Positions 43,380 through 52,523 of a stretch of DNA of 64,000 nucleotides are shown here, one piece after another. The translations under genes and the position numbers were made by a program. Each line of letters begins with the position of its first letter. The first letter of the stretch is position 1. The stretch is taken from contig LXWE01000001.1 of the NCBI GenBank assembly GCA_001660395.1, forward strand, positions 930,001 to 994,000, given 5' to 3'. Origin of the DNA: Alteromonadaceae bacterium XY-R5. GTDB taxonomy: Bacteria > Pseudomonadota > Gammaproteobacteria > Enterobacterales > Alteromonadaceae. A model generated the notes under the pieces. The model did no database searches. It was not told where the DNA came from and worked only from the letters and a program-made list of their open reading frames with translations.

Positions 43380-44636
43380 TTACTGCTCTAATACAGGTGC
43401 CGCATCCAATTGGACGTTATTTACTTCACCGCTGCTTTCATTTGAGAATAGTCGCCAGACGAATCCCAACGCGGCGATAACGCAAATGATCGCGCCGAAG
43501 GATAACCACTCAATCCCCACTAATGTAGATTGCTGATTACTGCTGATCAGCATTGCGCCGCACATAGCTGCCAGACCCATAGCCAGATTCGACACACTGT
43601 CCTGTGCCGCCATAAAACCCGCTCGCTGACTAGGCGCAGGTATCTCAGAAGTCAGCATCATAGTGGTACTGCTTCTGACACTGCTAGCCGCCATGTAAAG
43701 ACTAAACAGTACAAAAATCAGCGCCATGCTCAGTTGTGATTGTCCCAGTGGCAAGATCCAACTGACCAGCGTTAACACCAGTATCAGGCTGGCACTAATC
43801 AAAATAGGTTTACCTTTGCCCTGATCGGCCCATTTTCCGCAAAGGATCAACATCATCAGGCTAATCACTCCTGCCACGGCAAACAATGCTGGCAACAATG
43901 TACCGGAAAAACCAAAGTTAAACTGAAACAAGCTGGCAAAATGCGGTACCCAAAGGAAATGCCCGAACATTTGTACCGAAACCGTCGCCAACGCCAGCAA
44001 CATAAGACGACTGAAAGCGGTCTTGCGATTGTCATGACTGGCAACCTGAGTCGGGGCGAGCAAGCTAACCGGGGCAAAGGCGGGCAATAACAGGGCTAAC
44101 GCCATGCCAATACCACCAAACAAAAAGAAAGCATATCGCCAGTGATAAAATTCACTAATTGCCAAGGCTAAGGGCACGGTTACTACCGCCGCCAGTGACA
44201 GGGCTGCCGCCATTGCCCCCATCGCCTTTCCCCGTTGTTGTATCGGGGTAATATCAACCACAGCAGCCATCAGTAGTCCACCTATAGGGCCGCTAAAACA
44301 GGCTGCCAGAATATAAAGACCAAACAACCACTCCAGGTTTGTGGCAAATCCACAGGCACAAAGTAATAAAGACCGTACCACTAAACACATAGCCATCAGC
44401 GGCACCCGAGCCACCTTATCCAGCCAGGGCGCCACCAATAAGGCAACGATGGCCGACAACAGGGTTGCGCCTCCGGCAAGATAGCCAATCTGTTCTGGCG
44501 CCATATTCAAACTATTCACTAATGCAGGCGCCATTGGCATCACCATCATAATCCCGGTAATCGACAACAGGTTGACCAAAAACAGCAACAGGAAAAAGCC
44601 CTTTTCGGACGGTACAGATGGATCTTGCGCAGGCAT
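43380..44636 (-). CDS. MFS transporter
   Basis: A 418-residue major facilitator with 12 hydrophobic segments. The loop after helix 2 reads APWLDKVARVPLMAM and the helix 4-5 region GPIGGLLMAAVVDITPIQQRG. ATG 44636 is preferred over upstream ATGs (44675/44672) because GGGGAG lies 10 nt before it. A Fur-box-like site lies about 95 bp upstream, so an iron-linked role such as siderophore handling is possible but not shown. Confidence 0.87.
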   Translation of the reverse strand: MPAQDPSVPSEKGFFLLLFLVNLLSITGIMMVMPMAPALVNSLNMAPEQIGYLAGGATLLSAIVALLVAPWLDKVARVPLMAMCLVVRSLLLCACGFATNLEWLFGLYILAACFSGPIGGLLMAAVVDITPIQQRGKAMGAMAAALSLAAVVTVPLALAISEFYHWRYAFFLFGGIGMALALLLPAFAPVSLLAPTQVASHDNRKTAFSRLMLLALATVSVQMFGHFLWVPHFASLFQFNFGFSGTLLPALFAVAGVISLMMLILCGKWADQGKGKPILISASLILVLTLVSWILPLGQSQLSMALIFVLFSLYMAASSVRSSTTMMLTSEIPAPSQRAGFMAAQDSVSNLAMGLAAMCGAMLISSNQQSTLVGIEWLSFGAIICVIAALGFVWRLFSNESSGEVNNVQLDAAPVLEQ

Positions 44637-44729
44637 AACAGACTCTCCCCAGGCATGGGCGACCAGATGCATCATCCGGTTGTGGTAAAAATTATATCAA
44701 GAGTGTGACATTAAGCCCATAAAGATGCA

Positions 44730-44748
44730 AATAAGAATCCTTATCATT
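44730..44748. promoter_or_regulatory. Fur-box-like site between the MFS and MipA/OmpV genes
   Basis: AATAAGAATCCTTATCATT is a 19-bp element that by eye matches the Fur consensus (AATGATAAT-x-ATTATCATT, either strand) at about 15 of 18 informative positions. It lies about 95 bp from the MFS start and 143 bp from the MipA start. Confidence 0.4.
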
Positions 44749-44890
44749 TACACAAGGCAAAACTAACTCTGATAAACCCCCTTACAATTAAATGCCGTCA
44801 CAAAGATCCAAATCTTCAACTGGCTGTATTAGTCTGTTCATGAAGCTTTGATAGCGTAATGCAACGCTAACAATTTCAATGGAGTGTGAG

Positions 44891-45652
44891 ATGAAATTAC
44901 TGCATGTCGCTGCTGCCCTGCTAACGTTAATAAGTGCTCAGGTATTCAGCGCAGAAGAGACAAACTCAGATAAAACAACGAAACAAGGCTGGATGTGGGG
45001 TGTCGGATTGGGCGTAAGCCAGGACATTTATAAAGGTTACGACCAACGCATTATTCCTTTGCCTTTGATCGGTTATCAGGGCGAGCGCCTGAGCGTTATT
45101 GGCCCCTTTGTACGTTATAAAGTAGCGGACTACTCGGGCTTATCGTTCAACCTGCTGCTATCTCCTCGCTTTGCTGGATATGACGAAAGCGACAGCGATG
45201 TGTTTGAAGGCATGGCCGACCGCGACTTTTCGCTCGACGTGGGCGCGGGTATCAGTATGCACAAGGATGACTGGAAACTGGAAACACAGCTGCTGGTTGA
45301 CGCCTTAGGCCGCTCGAATGGCTACGAAGCCAAAACCCGTTTCAGCAAAAAATGGAATTACGGCCCTATATTTTTCGAACCAACCCTGGAACTCAGTTAC
45401 TGGGATGCCAATCTGGTCGACTATTACTACGGTGTACGTGATGACGAGCGTACCGCATTTCGCTCAGCTTATCATGCCGGTGACAGCCTCAATTCCAGTA
45501 TTGATTTAAGTGTATTCACACCGATTTTTGCCGGTGGCATGACGCGACTGAGCTTAAAACATTCCTGGTATGGTAGCAGCATGCGCGACAGTCCGTTGAC
45601 CGATAAGGACACATCCTGGTCGATGTTTATCAGCTTTTCTAAATTCTTCTAA
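44891..45652 (+). CDS. MipA/OmpV-family outer-membrane protein
   Basis: A 253-residue beta-barrel protein. A signal peptide (KLLHVAAALLTLISAQVFSA) is followed by WGVGLGVSQDIYKGYDQRII, the conserved PLPLIGYQGERLSVIGPFVRY block and alternating amphipathic strands ending in SWSMFISFSKFF, with the C-terminal Phe typical of outer-membrane insertion. The family includes MltA-interacting scaffolds and OmpV porins; a specific role cannot be assigned. GGAGTGTGAG precedes ATG 44891. Confidence 0.87.
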   Translation: MKLLHVAAALLTLISAQVFSAEETNSDKTTKQGWMWGVGLGVSQDIYKGYDQRIIPLPLIGYQGERLSVIGPFVRYKVADYSGLSFNLLLSPRFAGYDESDSDVFEGMADRDFSLDVGAGISMHKDDWKLETQLLVDALGRSNGYEAKTRFSKKWNYGPIFFEPTLELSYWDANLVDYYYGVRDDERTAFRSAYHAGDSLNSSIDLSVFTPIFAGGMTRLSLKHSWYGSSMRDSPLTDKDTSWSMFISFSKFF

Positions 45653-45705
45653 TCTTATTGAGCTGATCTGGTCACAAATATCAGCCCAATTTCCAAGATG
45701 CATAA

Positions 45706-45752
45706 AATTTCTGTTTTTGGGAGCGAATCCCTCTTTCCCAAAAACGGAAATT
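45706..45752 (+). other. Long inverted repeat upstream of efpL
   Basis: A 17-nt left arm (45706-45722) and right arm (45736-45752) pair fully apart from one G-U wobble, with a 13-nt loop. The loop can make competing short stems (GGGA/TCCC at 45719-45731; GCGAAT/ATTCGC at 45723-45755). No T-tract follows on the plus strand. It lies 54 bp after the MipA stop and 75 bp before efpL, so it may be a processed 3' end, an attenuator-like leader, or a protein-binding site. Confidence 0.5.
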
Positions 45753-45826
45753 CGCAGAGAATAATGCCCTTATTACTGTTAACTCACCCAACAGGAATAT
45801 GCCTAAGTTGGGATTAGGACACTAAG

Positions 45827-46393
45827 ATGCCAAAAGCCAGTGAAATCAAAAAGAACAACACAATCGTGTTCAACAACCGTACTTGTATCGTACGCACCAT
45901 CGACCGCTCTGTACCACAGGGCCGTGCAGGTGGCAGTATCTACCGTATGCGTATGTACGATGTCGTAACAGGTGACAAGTTCGACGAAACTTTCAAAGAC
46001 TCAGATATGCTGCCACTGGCAGACCTGGTGCGTCGTCCTGCAACTTTCTCTTACATGGACGGCGACGAGTACGTATTCCTGGATAAAGAAGATTACACGC
46101 CGTATCACCTGCACAAAGATGCTATCGCCGAAGAAGTTCTGTTCTTCAATGAAGAAACCGACGGCATTCAGGTGTTGATCGTTAGCGAAGCGCCTGTCGC
46201 TTTAGATTTGCCAGCCAGCGTTGAATTAGAAGTGGTTGAAACCGATCCTTCTATTAAAGGTGCGTCAGCAACATCACGTACTAAGCCTGCTAAACTGTCT
46301 ACTGGCTTAGTCGTTCAAGTACCTGAATACATCTCTACGGGTGAGCGCATTAAGATCAACGTAGAAGAGCAGAAGTTTACCAGCCGCGCATAA
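45827..46393 (+). CDS. efpL: Elongation factor P-like protein EfpL (YeiP)
   Basis: A 188-residue three-domain EF-P paralogue of the YeiP/EfpL group, which helps ribosomes through polyproline and other difficult sequences. The domain I loop [15 protein letters not shown] carries Arg where EF-P has the modified Lys. The middle [27 protein letters not shown] (67-93) and the C-terminal [23 protein letters not shown] are characteristic. The N-terminal [16 protein letters not shown] matches the family start. A terminator follows. Confidence 0.95.
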   Translation: MPKASEIKKNNTIVFNNRTCIVRTIDRSVPQGRAGGSIYRMRMYDVVTGDKFDETFKDSDMLPLADLVRRPATFSYMDGDEYVFLDKEDYTPYHLHKDAIAEEVLFFNEETDGIQVLIVSEAPVALDLPASVELEVVETDPSIKGASATSRTKPAKLSTGLVVQVPEYISTGERIKINVEEQKFTSRA

Positions 46394-46419
46394 GCGATTC
46401 GGTCATTACTCGCTTTACG

Positions 46420-46444
46420 AAAACCCCGGCATGTTCGGGGTTTT
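46420..46444. terminator. Intrinsic terminator of efpL
   Basis: AAAACCCCG (46420-46428) and CGGGGTTTT (46436-46444) form a 9-bp stem with a 7-nt loop. The T-tract is only four long. It could also stop a minus-strand transcript from the short ORF at 46461-46604. Confidence 0.8.
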
Positions 46445-46460
46445 GTGTATCTGCAACAGG

Positions 46461-46604
46461 CTACTTCGCAACGCCAATGTCTTTTGTTTCCCTACCGTCA
46501 GCAAAAAACGTGTAGCTCAATGCTTTTTCAGGACGTTTCTTGCGCTTTCTTTGCTTGTTACGCTTGTGACTATGTAGATTGAAAAGATTTTGTAAATCAT
46601 TCAC
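46461..46604 (-). CDS. Candidate small basic protein (47 aa)
   Basis: A minus-strand frame from GTG 46604 (or TTG 46610) encodes 47 residues. The first part is strongly basic (HKRNKQRKRKKRPEKALS) and the end reads YTFFADGRETKDIGVAK. The sequence looks protein-like rather than random, and the efpL terminator lies just after it in the right orientation. There is no convincing Shine-Dalgarno sequence, so this remains tentative. It fills most of the otherwise gene-free stretch 46394-46709. Confidence 0.35.
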   Translation of the reverse strand: MNDLQNLFNLHSHKRNKQRKRKKRPEKALSYTFFADGRETKDIGVAK

Positions 46605-46709
46605 TTGCAATAATTATGAAATAAAATTCACCCATCACTGTCATCTCACCTCGCTACCCTGATGGATGAAACTTCAACTCATCCGACCATTAAAAATCAG
46701 GAAGCAATT

Positions 46710-49073
46710 ATGCATGGTGTCAAACCTGTAAACTCCCCTTTTACCCCTAGTTTAATCGCCCTGGCCGTTGGCCTTTCGTCACCGCTGGTACTGGCAGAGA
46801 CTCAGGATGCTACCAACACAGATTCTTTTGAGAAGATTGTGGTAACCACACAAAAACGGGTGCAGCAAATCAACGATGTACCCGTGACTATCAGTGCCTG
46901 GAACGGCGACACCTTAAACCAGTTAGGCATCAGCGAGCTGGATGGATTGTCCGACATTACCCCAGGCTTAGTGATCCAGGAGCAAAGCCCGAATAACCCT
47001 GGCTATGTGATCCGTGGTATCACCTCTGACAGCGGTTCGGCCCAGGCTGCCCCCAGGGTTTCTATGTATTACAACGGCGTGGACATTTCCCGCTCGCGCG
47101 GCTCTTACTTTGAGATGTTCGACTTAGAACGGGTCGAAGTCGTCAAAGGCCCGCAGGCCACCTTATTTGGCACCGCTGCGTCGATTGGGGCATTAAGTGT
47201 TACCACCAATAAACCGCAGCAAGACCTGGCGGCGAAACTCAGCGTCAGCAGTGGCAATTACAACAGCAAAACCGCCGAAGGTTTTATCACCGGCGGTAAT
47301 GATCTGGTGCAGGGACGTCTGGCGTTTTTATACCGCGATCGCGATGGCTTTATTAAAAACATCGCCGGTGATGCAGGCTCTCAATCGGAAGATGGCTATA
47401 AACAGCAGGACATGCAGGGCATCAACCGTATCGCTATTCGCCCGTCGCTGCGCATTACCCCGACCTCTCAGCTGACCATAGACCTGGTCTACGATTACGA
47501 GAAAAACGACGACACCGGCACCGCCTTTAAAAACGGCCTGCTGGCCCCCACGGGCGGCGATACCAGCCCTTTTAGCTATGTGGAAATGTCTGGCAGCCCC
47601 TACAGTGAAGAAGTGTTTGGTAAAAAAGACCTGGGCATTGAGCGCGAACTGCATGACTGGAACTTAACTGCCGAATGGCAGTTATCAGATCAGCTCACCT
47701 TAACCTCTATCACTGGCTATCGTGACTTTGATGCACTCGAAGTATTCGACGCCGATGGCAGCCAGGCCTGGTTTTTAGAATTTGCTGAACAGGCCACAGG
47801 CGATCAAACCAGTCAGGAATTCCGTCTGACCTATCAGGGCGAGGCCGTTACCTACCTGGCCGGGATTAACTATTTCTCGGAGAGCGCGAAAACCCGCGTG
47901 CCTTTTAGTACCGAAGAGTCTATCTACCTAAACTGCCTCGGTTACTTGGGGTCAGGACTGGGTTGTACCAATGCCGATGGCAGTGTCAATCAGCTGAGTT
48001 ATTACCTGACCAGTGGCTACGCCAGCGAAATTCCTTATACCGCCGAATACACCAACTATGGCGATAACAGCAGCTATTCAGCATTTGTGGATGGCAGCTG
48101 GCAGGTAAACAAACAGCTGGAACTGACTGCGGGCTTGCGTTACCTCAAAGAAGATAAGCAAAGCGGCTACAGCAGTATCGTGCCTGACAGTGTGCTCACA
48201 AGGGGCGCTCTGCTGCCTATCGTTTCGACCGACGGCGAAATTTTTGAAAGTGACGCTGATTTCAGCGCCTGGCTACCCCGTTTCAACCTTTTGTATCGCC
48301 TCAATGACAACACCAATATTTACGCCACTATCTCTAAGGGCCGCCGCTCAGCCGTCATCGACGTGAGCGCGACTCAGGATAGCAATGGTGCGGTGGTTGC
48401 CGATATCACGCCTGTGCCCGCCGAGATTGTCTGGAACTATGAGGCAGGGATTAAAGGTGATGCGCTGGAGAAGAAGCTGAGCTATAGCCTGGCGGTCTAC
48501 TACATGGACTACTCCAACTTCCAGGTTACTTTGCAGGATGACAGCGGCAGTTATTACACCGCCAACGCTGGCTCGGCCACCAATATGGGTCTGGAAGCCG
48601 AAGTTAAAGCCAGCCTGTTACCCGGTCTTAATGCCTTTGCCAACCTGGCTTACATAGATGCCACCATAGACGATGACAGCAGCAACGGTACGTTGGCGGG
48701 CAACCGTTTCCGTCTGCAGCCGGAATGGACAGCCGCCGCTGGCCTGATGCTGGATCAGCCGCTGACTGCCAGCCTCAACCTGACAGGGTCGCTACAGTAC
48801 AGCTTCCGCTCCGATGTATTCTTTGAAGAAGATAATGCACCTATTTCTGGCCTGGACATTGCTCAGCCATCGCTGGCATTAGTCAATGCCAAACTGGGTC
48901 TGGCAGGCAGCGATAACGACTGGCGGGTAAGCCTGTACGTGAACAACCTGTTCGACAAAGAGTATCTGGTGGATGCGGGTAACACAGGCGGCAGCTTCGG
49001 CTACCCCACCTTTGTGCGTGGGGCACCGCGTTTCTGGGGCATTGAGTTAAGCGGCGAATTTAACGCGTTTTAA
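46710..49073 (+). CDS. TonB-dependent outer-membrane receptor
   Basis: A 787-residue receptor: signal peptide (FTPSLIALAVGLSSPLVLAE), TonB-box-like FEKIVVTTQKRVQQ, plug domain with VEVVKGPQATLFGTAASIGALS, and a C-terminal barrel ending WGIELSGEFNAF with terminal Phe. It is of the Vibrio/Alteromonas type used for siderophores, vitamins or other organics. ATG 46710 has AGGAAG 6 nt upstream; ATG 46662 is 16 codons earlier and lacks one. It converges with the PhoD-like gene, which hints at, but does not prove, a phosphorus-containing ligand. Confidence 0.92.
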   Translation: MHGVKPVNSPFTPSLIALAVGLSSPLVLAETQDATNTDSFEKIVVTTQKRVQQINDVPVTISAWNGDTLNQLGISELDGLSDITPGLVIQEQSPNNPGYVIRGITSDSGSAQAAPRVSMYYNGVDISRSRGSYFEMFDLERVEVVKGPQATLFGTAASIGALSVTTNKPQQDLAAKLSVSSGNYNSKTAEGFITGGNDLVQGRLAFLYRDRDGFIKNIAGDAGSQSEDGYKQQDMQGINRIAIRPSLRITPTSQLTIDLVYDYEKNDDTGTAFKNGLLAPTGGDTSPFSYVEMSGSPYSEEVFGKKDLGIERELHDWNLTAEWQLSDQLTLTSITGYRDFDALEVFDADGSQAWFLEFAEQATGDQTSQEFRLTYQGEAVTYLAGINYFSESAKTRVPFSTEESIYLNCLGYLGSGLGCTNADGSVNQLSYYLTSGYASEIPYTAEYTNYGDNSSYSAFVDGSWQVNKQLELTAGLRYLKEDKQSGYSSIVPDSVLTRGALLPIVSTDGEIFESDADFSAWLPRFNLLYRLNDNTNIYATISKGRRSAVIDVSATQDSNGAVVADITPVPAEIVWNYEAGIKGDALEKKLSYSLAVYYMDYSNFQVTLQDDSGSYYTANAGSATNMGLEAEVKASLLPGLNAFANLAYIDATIDDDSSNGTLAGNRFRLQPEWTAAAGLMLDQPLTASLNLTGSLQYSFRSDVFFEEDNAPISGLDIAQPSLALVNAKLGLAGSDNDWRVSLYVNNLFDKEYLVDAGNTGGSFGYPTFVRGAPRFWGIELSGEFNAF

Positions 49074-49092
49074 GTTATCGCTTCGCTAATGC

Positions 49093-49122
49093 AAAGGGCA
49101 GCTTACGCTGCCCTTTCTTTTT
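49093..49122 (+). terminator. Intrinsic terminator of the second TonB receptor
   Basis: AAAGGGCAGC (49093-49102) and GCTGCCCTTT (49107-49116) form a 10-bp stem with a TTAC loop, followed by CTTTTT. Confidence 0.9.
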
Positions 49123-49137
49123 ACAAACTACTGCGCT

Positions 49138-49203
49138 CTAAATCCCGGTATTAAAAGCCTTCTCAAAAGCCTCGTTCACGCTATGTAAGCTAATATTTTT
49201 CAT
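49138..49203 (-). CDS. Candidate short ORF (21 aa) downstream of the PhoD-like gene
   Basis: ATG 49203 with AGGAA at 49211-49215 (7-nt spacing) opens the frame MKNISLHSVNEAFEKAFNTG plus Ile and TAG. It starts 59 nt after the PhoD-like stop on the same strand. It may be a small protein or the remnant of a longer gene. Support is the ribosome binding site only. Confidence 0.35.
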   Translation of the reverse strand: MKNISLHSVNEAFEKAFNTGI

Positions 49204-49262
49204 AGACTTTTTCCTAGAATTTTATTCGCTCGTGGCCTTTATTGATAACCCGTCAGTTACGT

Positions 49263-50954
49263 TTATACCGTGTCTGTCCAGACTTTTGTCACCGGGGTCA
49301 GGGCGGTAAATTCCGTGCTATCAATTTGATCCACAAAACACCAGTTGCTGGTGATTTGAGACTGGTCAAACTGCACATGCAAATAACCACGGTGAGACAT
49401 ATCACAATACTGCAAATCATCAATCAGCAGGGTTAAGCCCTGGGCCAGCTGCGCGGCTTGCTCGTGGGTCATCGACAAATAGGTTTCCATGCCTGGCGAG
49501 CTGACCGAACTGACGCCCAGTTCAATCCCTAGCTCACTGCCATCGGCAGCTACCAGTTTGTTATACCAGGCGTTGTGGGTATCACCCGCCAGAACCACCA
49601 GCTTTTTATTCAGCTGCTTCACGGCCTGATAGAGTTTTTCGCGCTCGGCCGGGTAACCGTCCCAGGCATCCAGGTTGTAGGCCAGCTTTTGCTGTAAGCG
49701 GGCCAGCTGTTCAACCGGCAATTGCTCGCCCTGCAATACTTTCTGTTTCAGTGCGACTAACTCACTAATCATCGCTGGGACCTTTTTAAAGTCTCCCGCC
49801 GCGATGATTTCCGCCGGAAACAACATTTTGCCCATCAGTATCTGCTGGCCAAGCACCTGCCAGCGACAGTCGGATGTCGCCATCGCCTCCACCAGCCAGT
49901 TAAGCTGCGTTTCCCCCATTAAGGCCCGCTGCGGCGCCATCAAATCGCGCGCAAACGCAGCCTGATCAAACTTGCCGCTGTCTTTAGCAAAGTAGCCTTT
50001 GTAGTCGAGTTGCTCATCACGGGCGATCACCCGGGTATCGAGCATATAGAGGCTAACTAAATTACCGTAATCAAACTGACGGTAAATTTGCTGATGGGTA
50101 TCGCCCATAGGTGGACGAATAGGCATCCATTCATAGTAGGCCTGAATTGCCGCCATTTTGCGGGCGAGAAAATCCCCCTCGCCTTCATTGTGATTTTCGG
50201 CGCCGTTTTTCCAGGTGTCGTTGGCAATTTCATGATCATCCCACACAGCAATAAAAGGCCGCGCCTGATGCAGCGCCAGCAGGCCCTTATCGGTGCGGTA
50301 AGTGGCATAGCGTTTACGGTAATCCGTTAAGCTCAGCAGCTCATTGGCATTATCTGCCGGCAACGCCCGTCCGATAGTGGCGGCCTTTTGGGTGGCATAA
50401 CCGCCCATGCCATATTCATAGATGTAATCGCCCAGATGCAGTACCAGATCGATATCCGGGTTCTCTGACGCCAGCTGGTAAACGTTGAAGTGTCCGGCCG
50501 GGTAATTGGAGCAGGAAAAAACCGCCATGCGCAGGCTATCGGCAGTTTCGGGCAAGGTGATGGTTTGGCCAATATCACTTGATGCCGAAGCACTTAAAAA
50601 GCGGTAATAGTAGCGCTTTCCGGCACTTAGCCCGGTAACGTCCACTTTCAGGGTGTAGTCATAACTGACTTTGGCCTGTGCCTGCCCCTCGGCCACAATG
50701 CGTTTGAATTCAGCGTCTTCGGCCATCTGCCAGCCAATCCTGGCCTCTAACGCCAGATCCGCAGGCACGGCACGGGTCCAGATAATCACACGATCCGTCA
50801 GCGGATCGCCACTGGCCACCCCATGGGTAAAATTGGCCTGAGACAGCCGCCCGCCCCCAGCACTGACGCAGCCCGTTAACGCCTGCCCCACCACCAGCGA
50901 ACCAGACAACACAGATGAACCCAGTAAAAATGCGCGACGTGAAAAAGGAATCAT
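49263..50954 (-). CDS. PhoD-like alkaline phosphatase/phosphodiesterase
   Basis: A 563-residue exported PhoD-family enzyme that releases phosphate from phosphomono- or diesters using Fe and Ca in known members. A Tat-type signal is present (SRRAFLLGSS), with a lipobox-like LTGC further on. Conserved blocks are FTHGVASGDPLTDRVIIWTR, the metal-site AVFSCSNYPAG, LVLHLGDYIYEYG, VWDDHEIANDTW and VVLAGDTHNAWY. ATG 50954 puts the twin Arg six residues from the start; TTG 50969 is the alternative. Neither has a clear Shine-Dalgarno sequence. Confidence 0.92.
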   Translation of the reverse strand: MIPFSRRAFLLGSSVLSGSLVVGQALTGCVSAGGGRLSQANFTHGVASGDPLTDRVIIWTRAVPADLALEARIGWQMAEDAEFKRIVAEGQAQAKVSYDYTLKVDVTGLSAGKRYYYRFLSASASSDIGQTITLPETADSLRMAVFSCSNYPAGHFNVYQLASENPDIDLVLHLGDYIYEYGMGGYATQKAATIGRALPADNANELLSLTDYRKRYATYRTDKGLLALHQARPFIAVWDDHEIANDTWKNGAENHNEGEGDFLARKMAAIQAYYEWMPIRPPMGDTHQQIYRQFDYGNLVSLYMLDTRVIARDEQLDYKGYFAKDSGKFDQAAFARDLMAPQRALMGETQLNWLVEAMATSDCRWQVLGQQILMGKMLFPAEIIAAGDFKKVPAMISELVALKQKVLQGEQLPVEQLARLQQKLAYNLDAWDGYPAEREKLYQAVKQLNKKLVVLAGDTHNAWYNKLVAADGSELGIELGVSSVSSPGMETYLSMTHEQAAQLAQGLTLLIDDLQYCDMSHRGYLHVQFDQSQITSNWCFVDQIDSTEFTALTPVTKVWTDTV

Positions 50955-51052
50955 AAAATTAGCTACCAATGTTAAGTAAATAACTGAATATTCAATAATT
51001 TACATGGTATTTATGACGTTCTTATAACAGCCCGCATCCTCAGTGAGTAAAG

Positions 51053-51457
51053 TTATTCCTGGCCAAGGCTGGTCAGGCTAAAACCTTCATCCAGCCAGCC
51101 TGTGATGCCACCGATCATCTTTTTCACTGGGCGACCTAAGCGCGCCAGGCGGATCGCGCCACGTTCAGTGCCATTGCAGTGAGGACCGGCGCAATAGACC
51201 ACAAACAAGGTATCGGCCTGATAGTCAGCCAACGTCTCGGCAGTAATCTGGCTGTGGGGCAAACTTACCGCGCCTGGTACATGGCCTTTGGCATACATTT
51301 CGCTGCTACGCACATCCAGAAGCACAAAATCCTGCAAATTGTTGTTCATGGCATAGTGCACATCCCAGCAATCGGTTTCGAAACGTAACAGGTTTTGAAA
51401 GTGAGCCAGGGCTTCGCCACTGGGTGCAGCATTGGGTTTGGCGACCATTGAAGGCAT
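51053..51457 (-). CDS. Rhodanese-domain protein
   Basis: A 134-residue single rhodanese-like (sulfurtransferase) domain. VLLDVRSSEMYAKGHVPGAV is the N-terminal CH2 motif, and the active-site loop is VVYCAGPHCNGTERGA with a candidate catalytic Cys. Such proteins transfer sulfane sulfur. It is divergent from the GATase/AraC regulator, a pairing seen in other proteobacteria. ATG 51457 has AAGGAG 8 nt upstream; the open frame is 30 codons longer without support. Confidence 0.88.
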   Translation of the reverse strand: MPSMVAKPNAAPSGEALAHFQNLLRFETDCWDVHYAMNNNLQDFVLLDVRSSEMYAKGHVPGAVSLPHSQITAETLADYQADTLFVVYCAGPHCNGTERGAIRLARLGRPVKKMIGGITGWLDEGFSLTSLGQE

Positions 51458-51575
51458 AAGCGTTCTCCTTTGATTAAGTGAATACCAATTTACGCCAATT
51501 TCCCTAACAACCGAATTGGCTAAAAAGCCAATTAACGATAAAATCAAGCCAAATTAAGCCTAACAGAGATTGACT

Positions 51576-52520
51576 ATGCGTGTTGGCATCCTGGCCTATC
51601 CAGGCGTGGCCTTGTTTGAGCTAAGCTGCGCGGTAGAGCTATTTGCCCTGCCAAGGCCTGAATTTGCACACTGGTATCAAACCCAGGTCATTAGCCTCGA
51701 ATCCAGTCCGTTAGCCACCACAGCAGGCTTAACCCTAAGCTGTGAGCAAGTGGCCGATTTTGCTGATTTCGACATGCTGATCATTCCGAGTTGGCCGGTC
51801 GCTCAAGCGCCTTCCTCCGCGTTATCGTTTGTACTTAAACAGTTTGCCCAGCGCAATGGACGGATACTCAGTTTCTGCTCAGGCGCCTTTTTACTCGGCT
51901 ACTGCGGCCTCTTAGCAAATCGAAAAGCCACCACCCACTGGCGCTATGCTGATGACTTTCAGCAAACCTTTGCCGACAGTAATTATGTCGATGATGTGCT
52001 CTATGTTTACGACGGCCAGATTGGCTGTTCTGCTGGCAGTGCCGCCGGACTGGATTTAGGGTTAGAAGTAATTCGCCAGGATTTTGGTCAGGACAAAGCC
52101 AATGCAGTAGCCAGGCGGTTGGTGGTGGCCGCCCACCGCAGCGGTGGTCAGTCACAGTTTGTGCAAAAGCCGCTGGCTCCTCTCGTTAATCGATTTAGCC
52201 AGACCCTGGAGTGGGCGATTAAACACCTCGATAAAGACCTCAACGTAGATAAAATGGCGGCCCATGCCAGTATGTCGCGACGCAGTTTCGATCGACACTT
52301 TCGCGCTACGTTAAATATCACCCCGGCACAGTGGCTAAATGAACGTCGTATAGAAAACGCGAAAAGCCTGCTGGAAACCAGTCAATATTCGCTGGAACAG
52401 GTGGCACAGAGCGCCGGTTTTGATAACCCCATCACCATGCGCCAGTTGTTTCGCAAACAGCTAAATCTGTCCCCCAGCCGTTACCGCGAACAGTTTAATG
52501 CCCAGCAAAAGGTCAGCTAA
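51576..52520 (+). CDS. GlxA/FtrA-type regulator: DJ-1/PfpI domain plus AraC DNA-binding domain
   Basis: A 314-residue transcriptional regulator. Residues 1-190 form a DJ-1/PfpI-like domain (LSFCSGAFLLGYCGLLANRK with the nucleophile-elbow Cys), and residues 205-310 are an AraC/XylS double helix-turn-helix (MAAHASMSRRSFDRHFRA, LEQVAQSAGFDNPITMRQLF). It probably controls the divergent rhodanese gene. ATG 51576 follows AGAG; a TTG lies two codons earlier. The next gene starts 3 nt after its stop. Confidence 0.9.
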   Translation: MRVGILAYPGVALFELSCAVELFALPRPEFAHWYQTQVISLESSPLATTAGLTLSCEQVADFADFDMLIIPSWPVAQAPSSALSFVLKQFAQRNGRILSFCSGAFLLGYCGLLANRKATTHWRYADDFQQTFADSNYVDDVLYVYDGQIGCSAGSAAGLDLGLEVIRQDFGQDKANAVARRLVVAAHRSGGQSQFVQKPLAPLVNRFSQTLEWAIKHLDKDLNVDKMAAHASMSRRSFDRHFRATLNITPAQWLNERRIENAKSLLETSQYSLEQVAQSAGFDNPITMRQLFRKQLNLSPSRYREQFNAQQKVS

Positions 52521-52523
52521 ATC

